A DNA stretch of 64,000 bases from a beta proteobacterium CB (GCA_000342265.1 CP004348.1:1054001-1118000); one strand, 5' to 3'; positions 21,293 through 31,867 are shown, counted from the first letter of the stretch. Made by a program: numbers and translations. The notes: generated by a model not told the origin, from the letters alone.

Positions 21293-22063
21293 TTACTGCA
21301 GATACGGCGTAGGATTTACTGGCTTGCCATTCACGCGTAATTCAAAGTGGAGTTTTACTGAATTGGTATCGGTATCACCCATCTCCGCAATCTTCTGACC
21401 CTTCTTCACTGCATCACCCTCTTTGACCGAGAGTGTGCGGTTGTGGGCATAGGCTGTGAGATACGTGTTGTCATGCTTGATGATGACGAGGTTGCCGTAA
21501 CCACGCAAGCTATTGCCAGCGTAGACCACCTTACCATCTGATGCTGCGGTAATGGGCTCGCCTAGCTTGCCAGCGATATCGATTCCTTTAGTCTTTTCAC
21601 TGAAATCTTCGCTAACCTTGCCCTTGGCTGGCCATGACAAACGAATACCAGGCTCGGCAACGATTTCTTTAGGATTTTCTTTAGGAGTATCTACTTTTGC
21701 CGCATCGGCTTTTGGAGTGTCGCCAGCAGTTTTTGGAATGGGCTTAACAGTCATCTTGCTGTTGGCTGGTGGCTTTACCAAAATGAGATCCCCTACTTCA
21801 ATCTGGTTGGGGTTCGACATATTGTTCCACTGCGCTAAATCCCGTGGAGACTGTCCGTTATCCAATGCAATCCGCGCCAAAGTATCACCACGCTTGACGC
21901 GATAGTAGCCCGGAGGAGTTGGCTCATTACCGCCACCACTGCGATCAACCACATTCGCTGGCTTCGCTCTTGGGGTAGTTGAGCAACCCACATTGAGCAC
22001 CAAGGAAGTCATGGCGACTAGCAATAGGAGGTATTTAGACAGGAGATTCATAGGGATTTTCAT
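21293..22063 (-). CDS. nlpD: NlpD-like LysM/LytM lipoprotein
   Basis: The 256-residue protein has a lipobox L-N-V-G-C, a LysM domain (Y-R-V-K-R-G-D-T-L, about residues 53-100), a Pro/Lys-rich linker and a C-terminal M23 (LytM) domain. The zinc-binding histidine expected before G-I-D-I-A is a lysine, as in enterobacterial NlpD, so the domain should be catalytically inactive and act by activating an amidase such as AmiC during daughter-cell separation. ATG 22063 overlaps the pcm stop. rpoS, the usual next gene, is missing. Confidence 0.88.
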   Translation of the reverse strand: MKIPMNLLSKYLLLLVAMTSLVLNVGCSTTPRAKPANVVDRSGGGNEPTPPGYYRVKRGDTLARIALDNGQSPRDLAQWNNMSNPNQIEVGDLILVKPPANSKMTVKPIPKTAGDTPKADAAKVDTPKENPKEIVAEPGIRLSWPAKGKVSEDFSEKTKGIDIAGKLGEPITAASDGKVVYAGNSLRGYGNLVIIKHDNTYLTAYAHNRTLSVKEGDAVKKGQKIAEMGDTDTNSVKLHFELRVNGKPVNPTPYLQ

Positions 22064-22716
22064 ACTACCCCTGATTGTAAGGGGACAAAAAAGACCTCGT
22101 CCAGAACGGTCCTTTGATAGCGCTGGGAGCTCATCCGCTCAACCATGATCAATTGCTGCTCTTTCTCATTCTTGGCAACCGGAGCCACCAGGCGCCCGCC
22201 AATAGCCAATTGATCCAATAAAGCATCCGGAATCCCCAAACCTGCTGCCGCCAGAATAATTCCATCAAATGGGGCGGCCTGCGGTAGACCCAAGATGCCA
22301 TCGCCATAGATCAGGCGCAGGTTCTTAATTCGAAATGGGCGGAGTTTCTCTCTAGCCATGTCGTGTAATGGACGAATTCGTTCAATTGAATACACCTCAT
22401 CCGATAGCAAGCTGAGCACTGCCGCCTGGTATCCGCAGCCAGTACCGATTTCCAATACTTTTCCCAAGGTCTGTTTGGGCTTGTGCAAAAGCTCGATCAT
22501 GCGCGCCACTACCGATGGTTTGGAAATCGTTTGTGAATGCCCAATCGGTAAAGCAGTATCTTCATAAGCCTGAGGATGCATCCCTGCATCCATAAATGCA
22601 TGACGGGGAACGGTAGCAATAGCTTCCAATGTTTTACCGTGCTTAACCCCAGCTGCAAGTACTTTCGCAGCTAAGGCTTGCCGATGGCCAGCATTACGTT
22701 CCGCTGCTGGTCTCAA
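22060..22716 (-). CDS. pcm: Protein-L-isoaspartate O-methyltransferase
   Basis: Pcm repairs isoaspartyl residues in aged proteins using SAM. The 218-residue product contains R-H-A-F-M, the S-Q-T-I-S-K-P substrate loop, and the SAM motif [14 protein letters not shown]. The start is a TTG that overlaps the surE stop (TTGA), so translation is coupled. The surE-pcm-nlpD order is widely conserved. Confidence 0.94.
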   Translation of the reverse strand: MRPAAERNAGHRQALAAKVLAAGVKHGKTLEAIATVPRHAFMDAGMHPQAYEDTALPIGHSQTISKPSVVARMIELLHKPKQTLGKVLEIGTGCGYQAAVLSLLSDEVYSIERIRPLHDMAREKLRPFRIKNLRLIYGDGILGLPQAAPFDGIILAAAGLGIPDALLDQLAIGGRLVAPVAKNEKEQQLIMVERMSSQRYQRTVLDEVFFVPLQSGVV

Positions 22717-23507
22717 CCGCGCGTCCAGCCATTAGCGCGCATGCTAGCTAAGCGAGCATGATGTGTTAAATCCAATTGCATCGGCGTGATCGAGATGCAT
22801 CCCTCATCAATTGCATGAAAGTCTGTGCCTTCAGAGCTATCTTTTGCATGCCCTGCCGCTCCAATCCAATATATGTCATCACCACGTGGGCTTTTTTGAA
22901 CTACTACCGGCTGCGAATGATGGCGATTGCCCAAACGGGTTACACGCCAACGATATAAATCAGCATAAGGACGATTGGGGATGTTGACATTGAGTAATGT
23001 AGCGGCACCTTCAGTGTGAGCCAACTTGGATGCCAACATCTGCGCGACGATATCGTGCGCAGCTTTGGCCGCATCCTCGATGCGATTCCAACCCTTATCA
23101 ATCTGTGAAAAGGCAATGCCAGGAACTCCAAACATCACACCTTCCACTGCAGCGGCAACGGTGCCAGAGTACAAAGTATCCTCGCCCATGTTCTCGCCTT
23201 GATTAATACCAGAGACCACGAGATCCGGTTTTTCATCCAAGAAACCTGTCATCGCAATATGGACGCAGTCAGTTGGAGTGCCGTTAATAAATAGAAAACC
23301 ATCACGCTCGCCACCAGCCACACGATGAATCGATAGTGGTCGTGAAAGCGTTAAAGAATTGGAGGCGCCACTATGATTTTGCTCAGGGGCAATGACTGTT
23401 ACTCGCCCCAATGGACGAATAGCATTAACCAAGGCCAAAAGACCGGGGGCAAGGTAGCCGTCATCATTTGAAATGAGAATGTGCGGCTGTTTTGTATTTT
23501 CACTCAT
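22713..23507 (-). CDS. surE: 5'/3'-nucleotidase SurE
   Basis: SurE is a metal-dependent nucleotidase associated with stationary-phase survival. The 264-residue product begins [14 protein letters not shown] (metal-binding Asp pair) and has [10 protein letters not shown] and [11 protein letters not shown] 23507 gives the usual N-terminus; 23516 is an alternative. It follows the RND efflux gene by 25 bases, so read-through from the efflux operon is possible. Confidence 0.94.
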   Translation of the reverse strand: MSENTKQPHILISNDDGYLAPGLLALVNAIRPLGRVTVIAPEQNHSGASNSLTLSRPLSIHRVAGGERDGFLFINGTPTDCVHIAMTGFLDEKPDLVVSGINQGENMGEDTLYSGTVAAAVEGVMFGVPGIAFSQIDKGWNRIEDAAKAAHDIVAQMLASKLAHTEGAATLLNVNIPNRPYADLYRWRVTRLGNRHHSQPVVVQKSPRGDDIYWIGAAGHAKDSSEGTDFHAIDEGCISITPMQLDLTHHARLASMRANGWTRG

Positions 23508-23532
23508 GAATATCAATGCCTTCTTAGTAGCC

Positions 23533-26500
23533 CTAGGCTTTTGCCATCTGGGTTAGTGTGCGACCTCGGAACCATCCATATATTACTGGTAATACCAAGA
23601 GGGTCAAAATAGTCGTTGTCACCATACCACCCACAATCACTAGGGCTAAAGGACGTTGTGCCTCAGAGCCAATCGAGTGAGATAAAGCGGCTGGTAAGAG
23701 TCCCAGGCCAGAAAGCGCTGCCGTCATGAGTACCGGGCGCACTCGCAAGGAGGCGCCCTCCACCATGACATCTTTCATCTCACCATGCTCGGTAGCCGCC
23801 GTCTTGTTAATAAAGGAGATCAGAATCACACCGTCCTGAATGGCAATACCAAATAAAGATAAGAATCCAAAGAAGGCGGAGATGCTTAAGGTCTCGCCTG
23901 CGAGATGCAGGGCAATCACGCCACCAATCGCTGCAAACGGTACGTTGATCATCACAATTACCGCATCCCGGAAATTACCAAAAGCACTCACAAGTAACAA
24001 GAAGATGCCCAGTAATGCCAAAGGCACGATCAGCATGAGTTTTTTCTGAGCCTGCTTCATTTGATTGAATTGACCATCCCAACTAATCGAGTAGTTTGGT
24101 GGCAAGGTGATGTTCTTCTCCACCAAGAATTGCGCATCCTCTACAGCACTACCCAAATCGCGGTTACGTACGCTGAACTTAATAGCGATGTAACGTTTAC
24201 CAGCTTCACGATAGATGAAGAATGGGCCATCGCTTAATTGAACTGTTGCCACCATCGACAAAGGAATGGCTGCACTATTAGGCGAATCTACTAATAGGTG
24301 TCCAATATCAGCAATATCGTTGCGACTACCTTCGTTTAGGCGAATGGCTATGCCGAAAGTTTTTTCATCTTCGAGAAGATTGGTCACCGCAGCGCCACCA
24401 ATGGCGTTGGCAACTACTGTCTGGATGTCATTTACATTAATGCCGTAACGCGCAGCACGTTCTCGATCAATCTGAATATTTAAAGTCGGCTGACCTAATT
24501 CCTTAAGGATGCCTTCGTCCGCTACACCCCGTACTTTTTTGAGTTGCTCAATTACCTCATGGGCTTTTTGATCCAAGACCTCTAAGTCTGTGCCGTAAAT
24601 CTTGACGGAGTTCTCACCCTTGACGCCAGAGAGTGCTTCATTCACGTTGTCCTGAATGTATTGCGAGAAACTGTAAGTCACGCCGGGAATCTTGTTGAGT
24701 TCTTGCTCAAGATGGGCAATTAACTCTTTCTTGCTAGAGCCGCTTGGCATCTTATCTGGACTCTTTAAATAGAGCCCGTACTCTTGGTTAAATACGCCGG
24801 TGGAGTCTGTACCATCATCCGGACGACCAATCTGGGCAGCCACTTTGTCAATCTCGGGTTGCCTTAAGAAAGTCTCGCGCAACTGATTGGCTATCTTGAC
24901 CGAGTAATCCAAATCCACCGTATTTGGCAAAGTCACTCGCAGCCAAATATTGTTCTCTTCTAGGGTTGGCAAGAAAGCAGTGCCCAGGCGGGTAATGCTT
25001 AATAAAGTCAGTCCTAATACAAATACCGCCACTGAAACTACTGTTAATGGGCGATCCATCCACTTTCTGAGCAGCGGCTTATAGCCATCCAAAAGTTTGG
25101 TGATAAATCCAGGCGGCTTGTGGTGCAAGTTCTCACCAAAGACCAAAGAGATCATGGCAGGTAAGAAAGTTAAGCTCAGAATCATGGCGGCAATCAAAGC
25201 AAAGCCCATGGTGAATGCCATTGGCTTGAAGATAATGCCTTCAACTCCGCCCATAAAAAATAATGGGGAATAAGCAACAATAATAATGCCAGTGGAATAA
25301 ATCATGGCGCGCTGCACTTCACTCGTCGCCAAGATAATGCTTTGATTGAGGCGCTTGCCACCTTCTTCCAGGTGACGCATGACGTTCTCCGTCAGAATCA
25401 CTGCAGAATCCACGATCACGCCGAAGTCAATTGCGCCCAAAGAAATCAGATTAGCCGGCACGCTCCATAAATGCATCTGAATAAACGATACACACAGCGC
25501 TAAAGGAATCACTGCCGCTACCACTGCTGCTGCGCGCAAATTGCCCAAGAAGAAAAAGAGTACTGCAAGCACTAATGAGATGCCGAAGAATAGCGTGTGC
25601 TTCACCGTGCCGATCGTGATGTCTAGCAAGACTTGGCGATCATAGAAAGGCTTTACCTCGATTCCAGGTGGCAAGATTTGTTTGTTGATGTTTTCAACGG
25701 TATTGCGAACTCTGGCCAGTACTTCAGTAGCATTCTCACCACGGCGCAGGTAAACAATACCTTCCACTGAGTCTGGGTTGTCATTGAACTGGAACATACC
25801 TAAACGCGGCGCATTACCAATCTCCACACGCGCTACATCACCAATCCGAATCGGCACTCCATTATGAATAGACACCACTACCCGCTTGATGTCATCAATA
25901 TTTTTTAATAGGCCTACACCACGCACTACAAACTGCTGCTCGCCACTAGGCAATAGTCCGCCGCCAGTATTGCTATTGGCGTTAGTTAAGGCCGCAATCA
26001 GCTCATTAACCGTGACACCCTTCGATTGCAGACTTTCTGGACTAACAATGACTTGGTACTGGCGAACCTTGCCGCCAAATGAAGACACATCGGCTACACC
26101 TGGGGTTTGCTTGAGCTCTTTATAGATCTCATAGTTCTGCAATGTTTTTAATTGGGTCGATGAAGCGTAATCTGACTTCACTTCATAACGCATAATCTCG
26201 CCTGTCGCATCCGAGTCAGGGCTAATACTAGAGGCGACCCCAGGCGGAAAACTCACGTTAGCCAAACTGGTAATCAATGTTTGGCGCGCTTTAAAAGGAT
26301 CTGTTGTGTCATTGAACTTGAGCGTTACAACAGACAAGCCAAATAAGGATACTGAGCGGAAGGCTTGAAGCCCTGGGATACCAGCTAAGGCATTTTCTAC
26401 CGGGATGGTGACTTGCTGCTCTACTTCAGTAGTACTTCTGCCAGGCCATTGAGAAATCGCCTGAATCGTTAATGGCGCTACACCAGGATATGGCTGGATT

Positions 26501-26610
26501 GGTAACTTAGAAAGACTAAACATCCCCAAGCCAAGGAGCACGATCGAGCCAACGATGACCAGCACCCGCTTCTCAAGTACGCCCCGAATAAAGGAAGTAA
26601 ATGCGCTCAC
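23533..26610 (-). CDS. Heavy-metal efflux RND pump, CzcA/CusA family
   Basis: This 1025-residue inner-membrane proton/cation antiporter is the pump subunit of a tripartite exporter. It has 12 membrane segments in the RND pattern and two large periplasmic loops. The charged signature in TM4, [15 protein letters not shown], keeps the D-D-E triad seen in pumps for divalent metals (CzcA type), unlike monovalent Cu/Ag pumps, so Zn, Co, Ni or Cd are the likelier substrates (inference). GTG 26610 directly abuts the adaptor stop. It forms one operon with the adaptor and TolC-like genes. Confidence 0.92.
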   Translation of the reverse strand: MSAFTSFIRGVLEKRVLVIVGSIVLLGLGMFSLSKLPIQPYPGVAPLTIQAISQWPGRSTTEVEQQVTIPVENALAGIPGLQAFRSVSLFGLSVVTLKFNDTTDPFKARQTLITSLANVSFPPGVASSISPDSDATGEIMRYEVKSDYASSTQLKTLQNYEIYKELKQTPGVADVSSFGGKVRQYQVIVSPESLQSKGVTVNELIAALTNANSNTGGGLLPSGEQQFVVRGVGLLKNIDDIKRVVVSIHNGVPIRIGDVARVEIGNAPRLGMFQFNDNPDSVEGIVYLRRGENATEVLARVRNTVENINKQILPPGIEVKPFYDRQVLLDITIGTVKHTLFFGISLVLAVLFFFLGNLRAAAVVAAVIPLALCVSFIQMHLWSVPANLISLGAIDFGVIVDSAVILTENVMRHLEEGGKRLNQSIILATSEVQRAMIYSTGIIIVAYSPLFFMGGVEGIIFKPMAFTMGFALIAAMILSLTFLPAMISLVFGENLHHKPPGFITKLLDGYKPLLRKWMDRPLTVVSVAVFVLGLTLLSITRLGTAFLPTLEENNIWLRVTLPNTVDLDYSVKIANQLRETFLRQPEIDKVAAQIGRPDDGTDSTGVFNQEYGLYLKSPDKMPSGSSKKELIAHLEQELNKIPGVTYSFSQYIQDNVNEALSGVKGENSVKIYGTDLEVLDQKAHEVIEQLKKVRGVADEGILKELGQPTLNIQIDRERAARYGINVNDIQTVVANAIGGAAVTNLLEDEKTFGIAIRLNEGSRNDIADIGHLLVDSPNSAAIPLSMVATVQLSDGPFFIYREAGKRYIAIKFSVRNRDLGSAVEDAQFLVEKNITLPPNYSISWDGQFNQMKQAQKKLMLIVPLALLGIFLLLVSAFGNFRDAVIVMINVPFAAIGGVIALHLAGETLSISAFFGFLSLFGIAIQDGVILISFINKTAATEHGEMKDVMVEGASLRVRPVLMTAALSGLGLLPAALSHSIGSEAQRPLALVIVGGMVTTTILTLLVLPVIYGWFRGRTLTQMAKA

Positions 26611-27885
26611 TTAGTCTTCCTGCTTAGCGAATCGATCGTTTAACAAGACAGCGCCTTCAGCCAAAATATACGCCCCAGGCTCAACGCCCTCGGTGATCGC
26701 AAATGTTTTGCTATTGAGGTCATAGCCTTTAACAGGAAGACGACGATAGGCCTCATCACCTACCTTGATAATCACATAACGCATCTCGCGTATGCGCACT
26801 ACTGCGGTTTGCGGTACCACGATAGCATCGGCCATACCGGTGGTTAGTTTGGCGGATGCATACATATCAGGGCGTAGGAGATCGTCGTTATTTTCGATCT
26901 CGGCACGAACCAATAAGGCGCGGGTTTGCGGATCAATTGTCGGGGCAATATAGTTTGCATAAGCCACAAACTCTTTATCCGGATAAGCCTCGACATGCAG
27001 AACCATTTTTTGGCCCGGCTTGATCAAGCGTAAGTCCTGCTCAAATACATTACCCAAGAACCAGAGTTGCTTTGGATCCGCCAAAGTGGCAATGACGTCA
27101 CCTGAGTTCACGGCGGAGCCTGGTTCTACGTTACGCTTGACCACCACCCCTTTTAATGGGGAACGCATTACTAAGTTGTTTTGGGTTTTGCCGGTAGTTT
27201 CGATTGCCTTGATATCGCCATCGCCAGCACCGAGATTACGCATCCGGTTTGCGGCAGCTTGTTGGGTGATGCGGGCATCTCCTAGCAAATCGCTCATGGT
27301 CTTACTTGTCTCCAATACCTTAGCTGTTTTTGAAGAAAGCAAATACTCTTGTTGGGCAGACAGAAATTCAGGGCTATAGAGTTCCACTATTGGGGAGCCA
27401 ATATTGACTTCTGCACCATCAAACGCATAGATGCGCTCTACACGTCCAGGTGCACGCGCTGATAACACCTTGGATTTTTCAGCATTAAATGCTAAACGGC
27501 CCGGCACTTTGATATCGACTGGTACCTGCACTTTTTCTGCAGTTTGGAAAATATAAATATCTGGATTGAGTTTGATGCCGGGAAGTTTTAATTCCAGGAT
27601 GCCGCTCTTCTCTACTTTGAGGGCCTTGTCCGAAGCTTCGATTTTGACATTGCGGTTCACATTGCTAATGCGACCAACAACAATGCCCACTGACAGAATG
27701 GCAAAGGCAAATGCGGCCAAACGCATACGGTGACGATTTTGGGGGCTCAGATTCCAATACAGACCAGCAACACTAGCAAGCACCAGATGCAGTCGCTGGC
27801 CGCCAAAGTGCAAGACCTTATCAAAGATGGGTTTTGCTTTAATGGCAAGCTGTTTTAAAAAAGAAAGAATTTTGTCTTTCAACAC
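26611..27885 (-). CDS. Efflux RND periplasmic adaptor subunit
   Basis: The 424-residue membrane fusion protein bridges the RND pump and the outer-membrane channel. It has one N-terminal membrane segment (about residues 54-71), a lipoyl/barrel-sandwich domain (A-P-G-R-V-E-R-I-Y-A-F-D-G-A-E-V, then M-R-S-P-L-K-G-V-V-V-K-R-N-V-E-P-G-S), an alpha-helical hairpin between them and beta-barrel and proximal domains. It resembles CusB/CzcB types. The start is a GTG preceded by AAGGAG, seven bases from the TolC-like gene stop. Confidence 0.9.
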   Translation of the reverse strand: MLKDKILSFLKQLAIKAKPIFDKVLHFGGQRLHLVLASVAGLYWNLSPQNRHRMRLAAFAFAILSVGIVVGRISNVNRNVKIEASDKALKVEKSGILELKLPGIKLNPDIYIFQTAEKVQVPVDIKVPGRLAFNAEKSKVLSARAPGRVERIYAFDGAEVNIGSPIVELYSPEFLSAQQEYLLSSKTAKVLETSKTMSDLLGDARITQQAAANRMRNLGAGDGDIKAIETTGKTQNNLVMRSPLKGVVVKRNVEPGSAVNSGDVIATLADPKQLWFLGNVFEQDLRLIKPGQKMVLHVEAYPDKEFVAYANYIAPTIDPQTRALLVRAEIENNDDLLRPDMYASAKLTTGMADAIVVPQTAVVRIREMRYVIIKVGDEAYRRLPVKGYDLNSKTFAITEGVEPGAYILAEGAVLLNDRFAKQED

Positions 27886-27891
27886 TGCTCC

Positions 27892-29442
27892 TTAAAAAGG
27901 TTCTTTGCCAGACGTAACCAGCAATACCGCTTGCGCTTGTAGCAGATTACTCTCCGCTAGCGCTAATTGAACTTCTAGACTACGTAATTGGGTTTGCGCT
28001 GTCAGCAAATCGTTAAATCCCTGACCATTATTGGAGTACTGAGTCAGACCGACCTTATAGGCGGCATCTGCTTGGGGTACTTGGCGCTCTTTTAAAAATT
28101 GCGCCTGACTCTTGGCCTGCTCATATGTGGCATAAGCACTATTAACCGCCAACACAATTTGTTGACGATTGGAGATATTGCCAGCTTCAGCTGCCGCCTG
28201 ACTGCGCTGCGCTTGCTCTACTCCATACTTCTCCTTAGTAAAGAAGTACAGAGGAATGATGAGATCTAGCTCCAGCTGATAGAACATCGCACCGTTATTA
28301 GCCGAGAATGGACCACGCGGCGTGAATGAAGAGCCAACCACTTGGAAATCAGGTAGGTAAGCTTTCTTGGCTAGATCCACGCCTTTGCGAGCAGCCTCTA
28401 GTTGCAATGCTGAACTCTTTAACGAGGGATGACTAGTTTCGGCATAGTCCTCCAACTCCAGCAAAGTGGGTACGCTATTGATAGCGCGGCGCACATCACC
28501 GCGCAAGACCAGCTTTTCTCTCGAGTGGCGACCTACCAAAGTATTGATATTGTTTAGAGCGACTGATAGCTGACGCTCGACATTAAATTGATCGGCTTGT
28601 GCTGCGCTTTGCGCTACTTGCGCGTTGAGATACTCAACATAAGCGGCAGCATTATTGGCGTAGCGTGCTTTAGCGACGTTCTTAATCATTTCCAAACGCA
28701 TCACCGATTCTTTCAGAACCTGTAACTGCTTTTGTGATGCTAAGGCGGTGTAGTACAAGGTCGATAACTGTGCGCCCAACTGCAAGTAGGTTGATTCGCT
28801 TTGCGCTAATAAAGCCTCAGCATTGGTGTTGGCAATGTCCGATGCCAAGCTTTTCTTGCCTGGAAACTGAAACGGCTGCGCAATAGAAATAGAGTTATTG
28901 CTGCTGATGCCATTGGGGTACTGCGGGGAAGGCGCATTAGCACCACCCAATCCCAGCGGTGAATTCGCTGGCATACCCGACCACACTAAACCTACTTGAG
29001 GATTGGCTGGAGCATTAATCTGAGGCACCGTTGCTTTCGCAGACAAATACGACTCACGCAATGAAGACAGCTGCGGGTTATTGAGTTTGAGCTCATTCCA
29101 AAGCTGGCGTAAATCCATTTCTGTGGGACCAGACGGCACACCCTTGGTATAGATCTTCGGTGTATTGTTTTGGCTTATTGGCGCAAACAAGGACGTGGCA
29201 TTGGCTACGTTTGGAGCATTCGAAGCACTGCTTGCATTGCTCACTAGTGGGGGCACAGATAGAACTTCTTTAGATTCATTTGTCTGCACGGTCACGCTAG
29301 CCGGAATTGCAGTATTTGCGGGGGATGTTTGCGCAAAAACAGCGCTTACAAAAAACAGAGGGGCAAAAGCACGAGCCGTCCACGTTGAGGGGTTTGCTCT
29401 TACAACAATCGGTTCGCTAGTTTTAACCTGGCCGTGAATCAA
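27892..29442 (-). CDS. TolC-family outer membrane efflux protein
   Basis: This protein supplies the outer-membrane duct for the RND exporter. It has two OEP repeats with long helical stretches (for example S-A-K-A-T-V-P-Q, Q-V-A-Q-S-A-A-Q-A-D-Q-F-N-V-E-R-Q, A-Q-T-Q-L-R-S-L-E-V-Q-L-A-L-A) and a hydrophobic N-terminal export signal ending near A-V-F-A-Q. The start is unclear: the frame begins with a TTG at 29442 and no ATG precedes the signal segment. It is the first gene of the efflux operon, so metal control would act upstream of it. Confidence 0.88.
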   Translation of the reverse strand: MIHGQVKTSEPIVVRANPSTWTARAFAPLFFVSAVFAQTSPANTAIPASVTVQTNESKEVLSVPPLVSNASSASNAPNVANATSLFAPISQNNTPKIYTKGVPSGPTEMDLRQLWNELKLNNPQLSSLRESYLSAKATVPQINAPANPQVGLVWSGMPANSPLGLGGANAPSPQYPNGISSNNSISIAQPFQFPGKKSLASDIANTNAEALLAQSESTYLQLGAQLSTLYYTALASQKQLQVLKESVMRLEMIKNVAKARYANNAAAYVEYLNAQVAQSAAQADQFNVERQLSVALNNINTLVGRHSREKLVLRGDVRRAINSVPTLLELEDYAETSHPSLKSSALQLEAARKGVDLAKKAYLPDFQVVGSSFTPRGPFSANNGAMFYQLELDLIIPLYFFTKEKYGVEQAQRSQAAAEAGNISNRQQIVLAVNSAYATYEQAKSQAQFLKERQVPQADAAYKVGLTQYSNNGQGFNDLLTAQTQLRSLEVQLALAESNLLQAQAVLLVTSGKEPF

Positions 29443-29482
29443 ATCGGCTGCCTCTAAATCTGTACTAATGCTGTTTTTATAG

Positions 29483-29516
29483 CCCCAGAGGTAGATTTCC
29501 CTACATTTACTGGGGG
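29483..29516 (-). promoter_or_regulatory. Stem-loop in the leader of the efflux operon
   Basis: An outer stem CCCCAG/CTGGGG (29483-29488 and 29510-29515) encloses a second stem GTAG/CTAC (29491-29494 and 29501-29504). On the minus strand it lies about 40-75 bases before the TolC-like start and is not followed by a T tract. On the plus strand TTTT follows, but no plus-strand gene is nearby. It may be an attenuator-like or operator element; no function is established. Confidence 0.35.
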
Positions 29517-29617
29517 TTTTGAAGATTATAGGGGGGAATGCCTAAAAGTCTATTAATTGAGGTTTTGTATCTTATTGATTCTAAAGACAATAATTAAATT
29601 AACCCGGTTTCTAGAAC

Positions 29618-31036
29618 CTAGAATTCAGCATGCACCCTAAAAGACAGGATATTTACCGGTCCACGAGCAGAGTTATAGGCTGGGTTGATGATGTGCTGGA
29701 AGTTCAAGCCGGCCAGAACGTTCTTGATCACGGTGGCGTTGTAATAGACCTCGCCGATCCGCTCAGGTGAGTAGGAAATTGTCTGGCTTGGGCTAGCGTA
29801 GTCACCAATAAAGTAAGAAACGCCACCTGCCTGTAGGTAAGAACGGCGATAGCTCGACAAGCCGTTTTGCATCATCGAGATTCCAATGCTGTCATTGGGA
29901 CGCTTCCAACTTGTGCCATTCATACCCAAACCAACTGATAGTGAATTATCAGCTTCAGTAAAAGACATGGTCTCTGTGTGGCCATCGGAAGTAAAGGCCC
30001 GGCCATAAATACCAAGATCCTTTGTTAGAGCTTGCTCACCATGAATACCAATACCGGTTTTGATCTGCATATTGTTGCGGACATTATTAATCGCTTGAGT
30101 GCCTTGGCGAGCATTTGGGTCCTGATCAATGTAATTGGTAGCGTCAGAGAACCTAGCCAACATCATTTTGTTGCGATAAGCCAAAACGCTGACCTTACCG
30201 GGCAGATTGGCAATATTGTGCTGACGCTCTACCTCAACTTGATCGCCGTAAGTATTAAAGATTTGCCAATTGAGATCACGGCCATTGGGGGATTTCGGTG
30301 CGAGCATGCGTGAGGCGCGCATTACCCAGTTATCGAGATACCACTCCCCTGCTAAGCCCCAGCTGTAGCCACGTGCATCGGCTGCATAGTCATATGCCAA
30401 GTAGGTCATATTGCCCCAGTTCATGAACTGAATGCGGGGGTCTTTAGCGTATCGGCTATCGTCAAAAATATCGAGCGTGGAGAACTGGCCGCCAGTAAGC
30501 ACTACGCGGTTGCTACTGACTGTTTGAGTAATTTGATTGGCTTCATTCTCAAGAACGACTTTATCGCCTTCTTGATTGATCGTTTGACGTACAAAAGCAC
30601 GGGCAGAATAAAACTTGGCTTGTACGCCATTGGCTTTAGTAGCTTCACCGTTGGTAAATCCGCCTAAACCTGCTAGATCGGAGAATGGAATACCGGATAC
30701 AACTTCTGGATTGAAATAGACATCGGTATTGGGTGCAATTCGTGCGCCCATGAATAGCGTGCCAGACCAGGTGTAGCTCATCGACTTCTGAGCGCTCAAA
30801 CTATTTTCGCCAGCGTATGAGGATGTGAAATTGTTGTAACGCTGATTAATGTAAGTGGTTTGACCGTGAAGATTTACAGGCATGCCCCACAAACTTCCCT
30901 CGGTTGGTAGATCATCAATCGGCGAGGCAAAGCTCGCAACTTGATCCGAGCCTGAGCCTGCTTTTTGAGCGTGCGCAGTCGTGCTGCAAATGGCAGCAAA
31001 CAAGCTCAACAGGAAAAGATAGGATTTGTGGGTCAT
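29618..31036 (-). CDS. OprB-like carbohydrate porin
   Basis: The 472-residue protein has a signal peptide (cut near A-H-A-Q) and an outer-membrane barrel rich in alternating aromatic residues, ending R-V-H-A-E-F with the terminal Phe typical of barrel proteins. N-terminal G-M-P-V-N-L-H-G-Q-T-T-Y-I and the Y-S-A-R-A-F-V-R-Q-T segment fit the OprB family of carbohydrate-selective porins. Sugar specificity cannot be read from sequence. It stands 175 bases upstream of the efflux operon on the same strand; an AT-rich gap with a small palindrome GGTTTCTAGAACC separates them. Confidence 0.82.
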   Translation of the reverse strand: MTHKSYLFLLSLFAAICSTTAHAQKAGSGSDQVASFASPIDDLPTEGSLWGMPVNLHGQTTYINQRYNNFTSSYAGENSLSAQKSMSYTWSGTLFMGARIAPNTDVYFNPEVVSGIPFSDLAGLGGFTNGEATKANGVQAKFYSARAFVRQTINQEGDKVVLENEANQITQTVSSNRVVLTGGQFSTLDIFDDSRYAKDPRIQFMNWGNMTYLAYDYAADARGYSWGLAGEWYLDNWVMRASRMLAPKSPNGRDLNWQIFNTYGDQVEVERQHNIANLPGKVSVLAYRNKMMLARFSDATNYIDQDPNARQGTQAINNVRNNMQIKTGIGIHGEQALTKDLGIYGRAFTSDGHTETMSFTEADNSLSVGLGMNGTSWKRPNDSIGISMMQNGLSSYRRSYLQAGGVSYFIGDYASPSQTISYSPERIGEVYYNATVIKNVLAGLNFQHIINPAYNSARGPVNILSFRVHAEF

Positions 31037-31156
31037 TCACAATTTCACAATACTTAGCATCAATGGCTAATGAGCCAGATCTACCGGGCTAACAAACAAG
31101 ACAACTCAGATAGGCACGGCGTGAGATTGAAGCTCAACTGGAGTGCAGGCCAAATT

Positions 31157-31173
31157 ATCCCCAAAAAGGGGTA
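31157..31173 (-). terminator. Weak hairpin downstream of the dinJ/yafQ pair
   Basis: CCCC and GGGG arms flank an AAAAA loop about 60 bases past the yafQ stop and upstream of the porin. No T tract follows on the minus strand, so it is at best a weak terminator. Confidence 0.3.
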
Positions 31174-31233
31174 GTTTACCTAGAATTTATGTCGATTTAG
31201 TGACGAAACAATCTCAGCGATCGTCAATTAGGG

Positions 31234-31518
31234 TCAAATAAATAAATCACTATGTGAGCCCAACCTTGCGAGACGCAATATTTTGAGATCCGGTTTTTTA
31301 TAAATTAGTAATACATCGGGCTTGATGTGGCATTCACGATGACCATGCCAATCACCAATAAGCCCATGGTCACGGAGTCTCTTGGGTAAATCTGCATCAA
31401 CTAACAGCAAATCAATTGCCGTCAGTAATAGGCGCTCAATATCCTTGCGATGAATTGGGTTTGCATAGATACGTTTAAAGTCTTTTTTAAATGCTGATGA
31501 TTTTTCAATCTCCCGCAT
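31234..31518 (-). CDS. YafQ-family toxin (RelE superfamily)
   Basis: The 94-residue product is a type II toxin predicted to cut mRNA on the ribosome. It shows the YafQ pattern K-K-D-F-K-R near the N-terminus, D-H-G-L-I-G-D-W-H-G-H-R-E-C-H-I-K-P-D-V-L-L-I-Y and a C-terminal L-A-R-L-G-S-H-S-D-L-F, including the histidines used for catalysis in this family. Its start overlaps the antitoxin gene by 14 bases. All elements seem intact, so the module is probably active. Confidence 0.9.
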   Translation of the reverse strand: MREIEKSSAFKKDFKRIYANPIHRKDIERLLLTAIDLLLVDADLPKRLRDHGLIGDWHGHRECHIKPDVLLIYKKPDLKILRLARLGSHSDLFI

Positions 31519-31771
31519 GCAGGTCCGCCATTAAATCCTTGCTTGATTTAAAACGCTTACCCTTCCCCGACTCCAATTCTGCCATTGCTTTTCGTGTTGT
31601 TGCATTTGGCACCTTCACAGCAAATGGAAGTTGGCGCTCATCAGCAATCCTCAACATCAGCATTCGAATGACATCGGAGATAGACAAACCCATCGCCTCA
31701 AGTGCATCTGAGGCCTTGTTCTTGGTTGCCATGTCAATCCTGGCACGCACATAGGTATCGGCAATAGTCAT
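31505..31771 (-). CDS. RelB/DinJ-family antitoxin
   Basis: The 88-residue antitoxin has an N-terminal ribbon-helix-helix domain (Y-V-R-A-R-I-D, A-L-E-A-M-G-L-S-I-S-D-V-I-R-M-L) that binds DNA and dimerises, and a C-terminal part (about 55-88) that would wrap the toxin. It precedes and overlaps the YafQ-type toxin gene. The palindrome at 31805-31825 is the likely site for autoregulation. Confidence 0.92.
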   Translation of the reverse strand: MTIADTYVRARIDMATKNKASDALEAMGLSISDVIRMLMLRIADERQLPFAVKVPNATTRKAMAELESGKGKRFKSSKDLMADLHAGD

Positions 31772-31804
31772 AAGTGCCCTAGTTTAATAGATTTAGAAAT
31801 TAAT

Positions 31805-31825
31805 TGTAGTCTCATTGTGACTACA
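31805..31825. promoter_or_regulatory. Predicted operator of the dinJ/yafQ module
   Basis: A perfect inverted repeat with 7-bp arms, TGTAGTC and GACTACA, and a 7-base spacer lies 34 bases before the antitoxin start. Ribbon-helix-helix antitoxins bind such repeats to repress their own operon. The arms share the TGTAG/CTACA core with the brnT operator at 35397-35420. Confidence 0.6.
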
Positions 31826-31845
31826 TTATACCATTTCCTTAGGAA

Positions 31846-31867
31846 TAAAAAAGGGGCTCAAGGCCCC
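31846..31867 (-). terminator. Rho-independent terminator of the ybaB-recR operon
   Basis: Read on the minus strand, GGGGC and GCCCC arms (31863-31867 with 31853-31857) surround a short loop and run into TTTTTTATT. It lies 35 bases after the recR stop and shields the toxin-antitoxin promoter from read-through. Confidence 0.75.
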
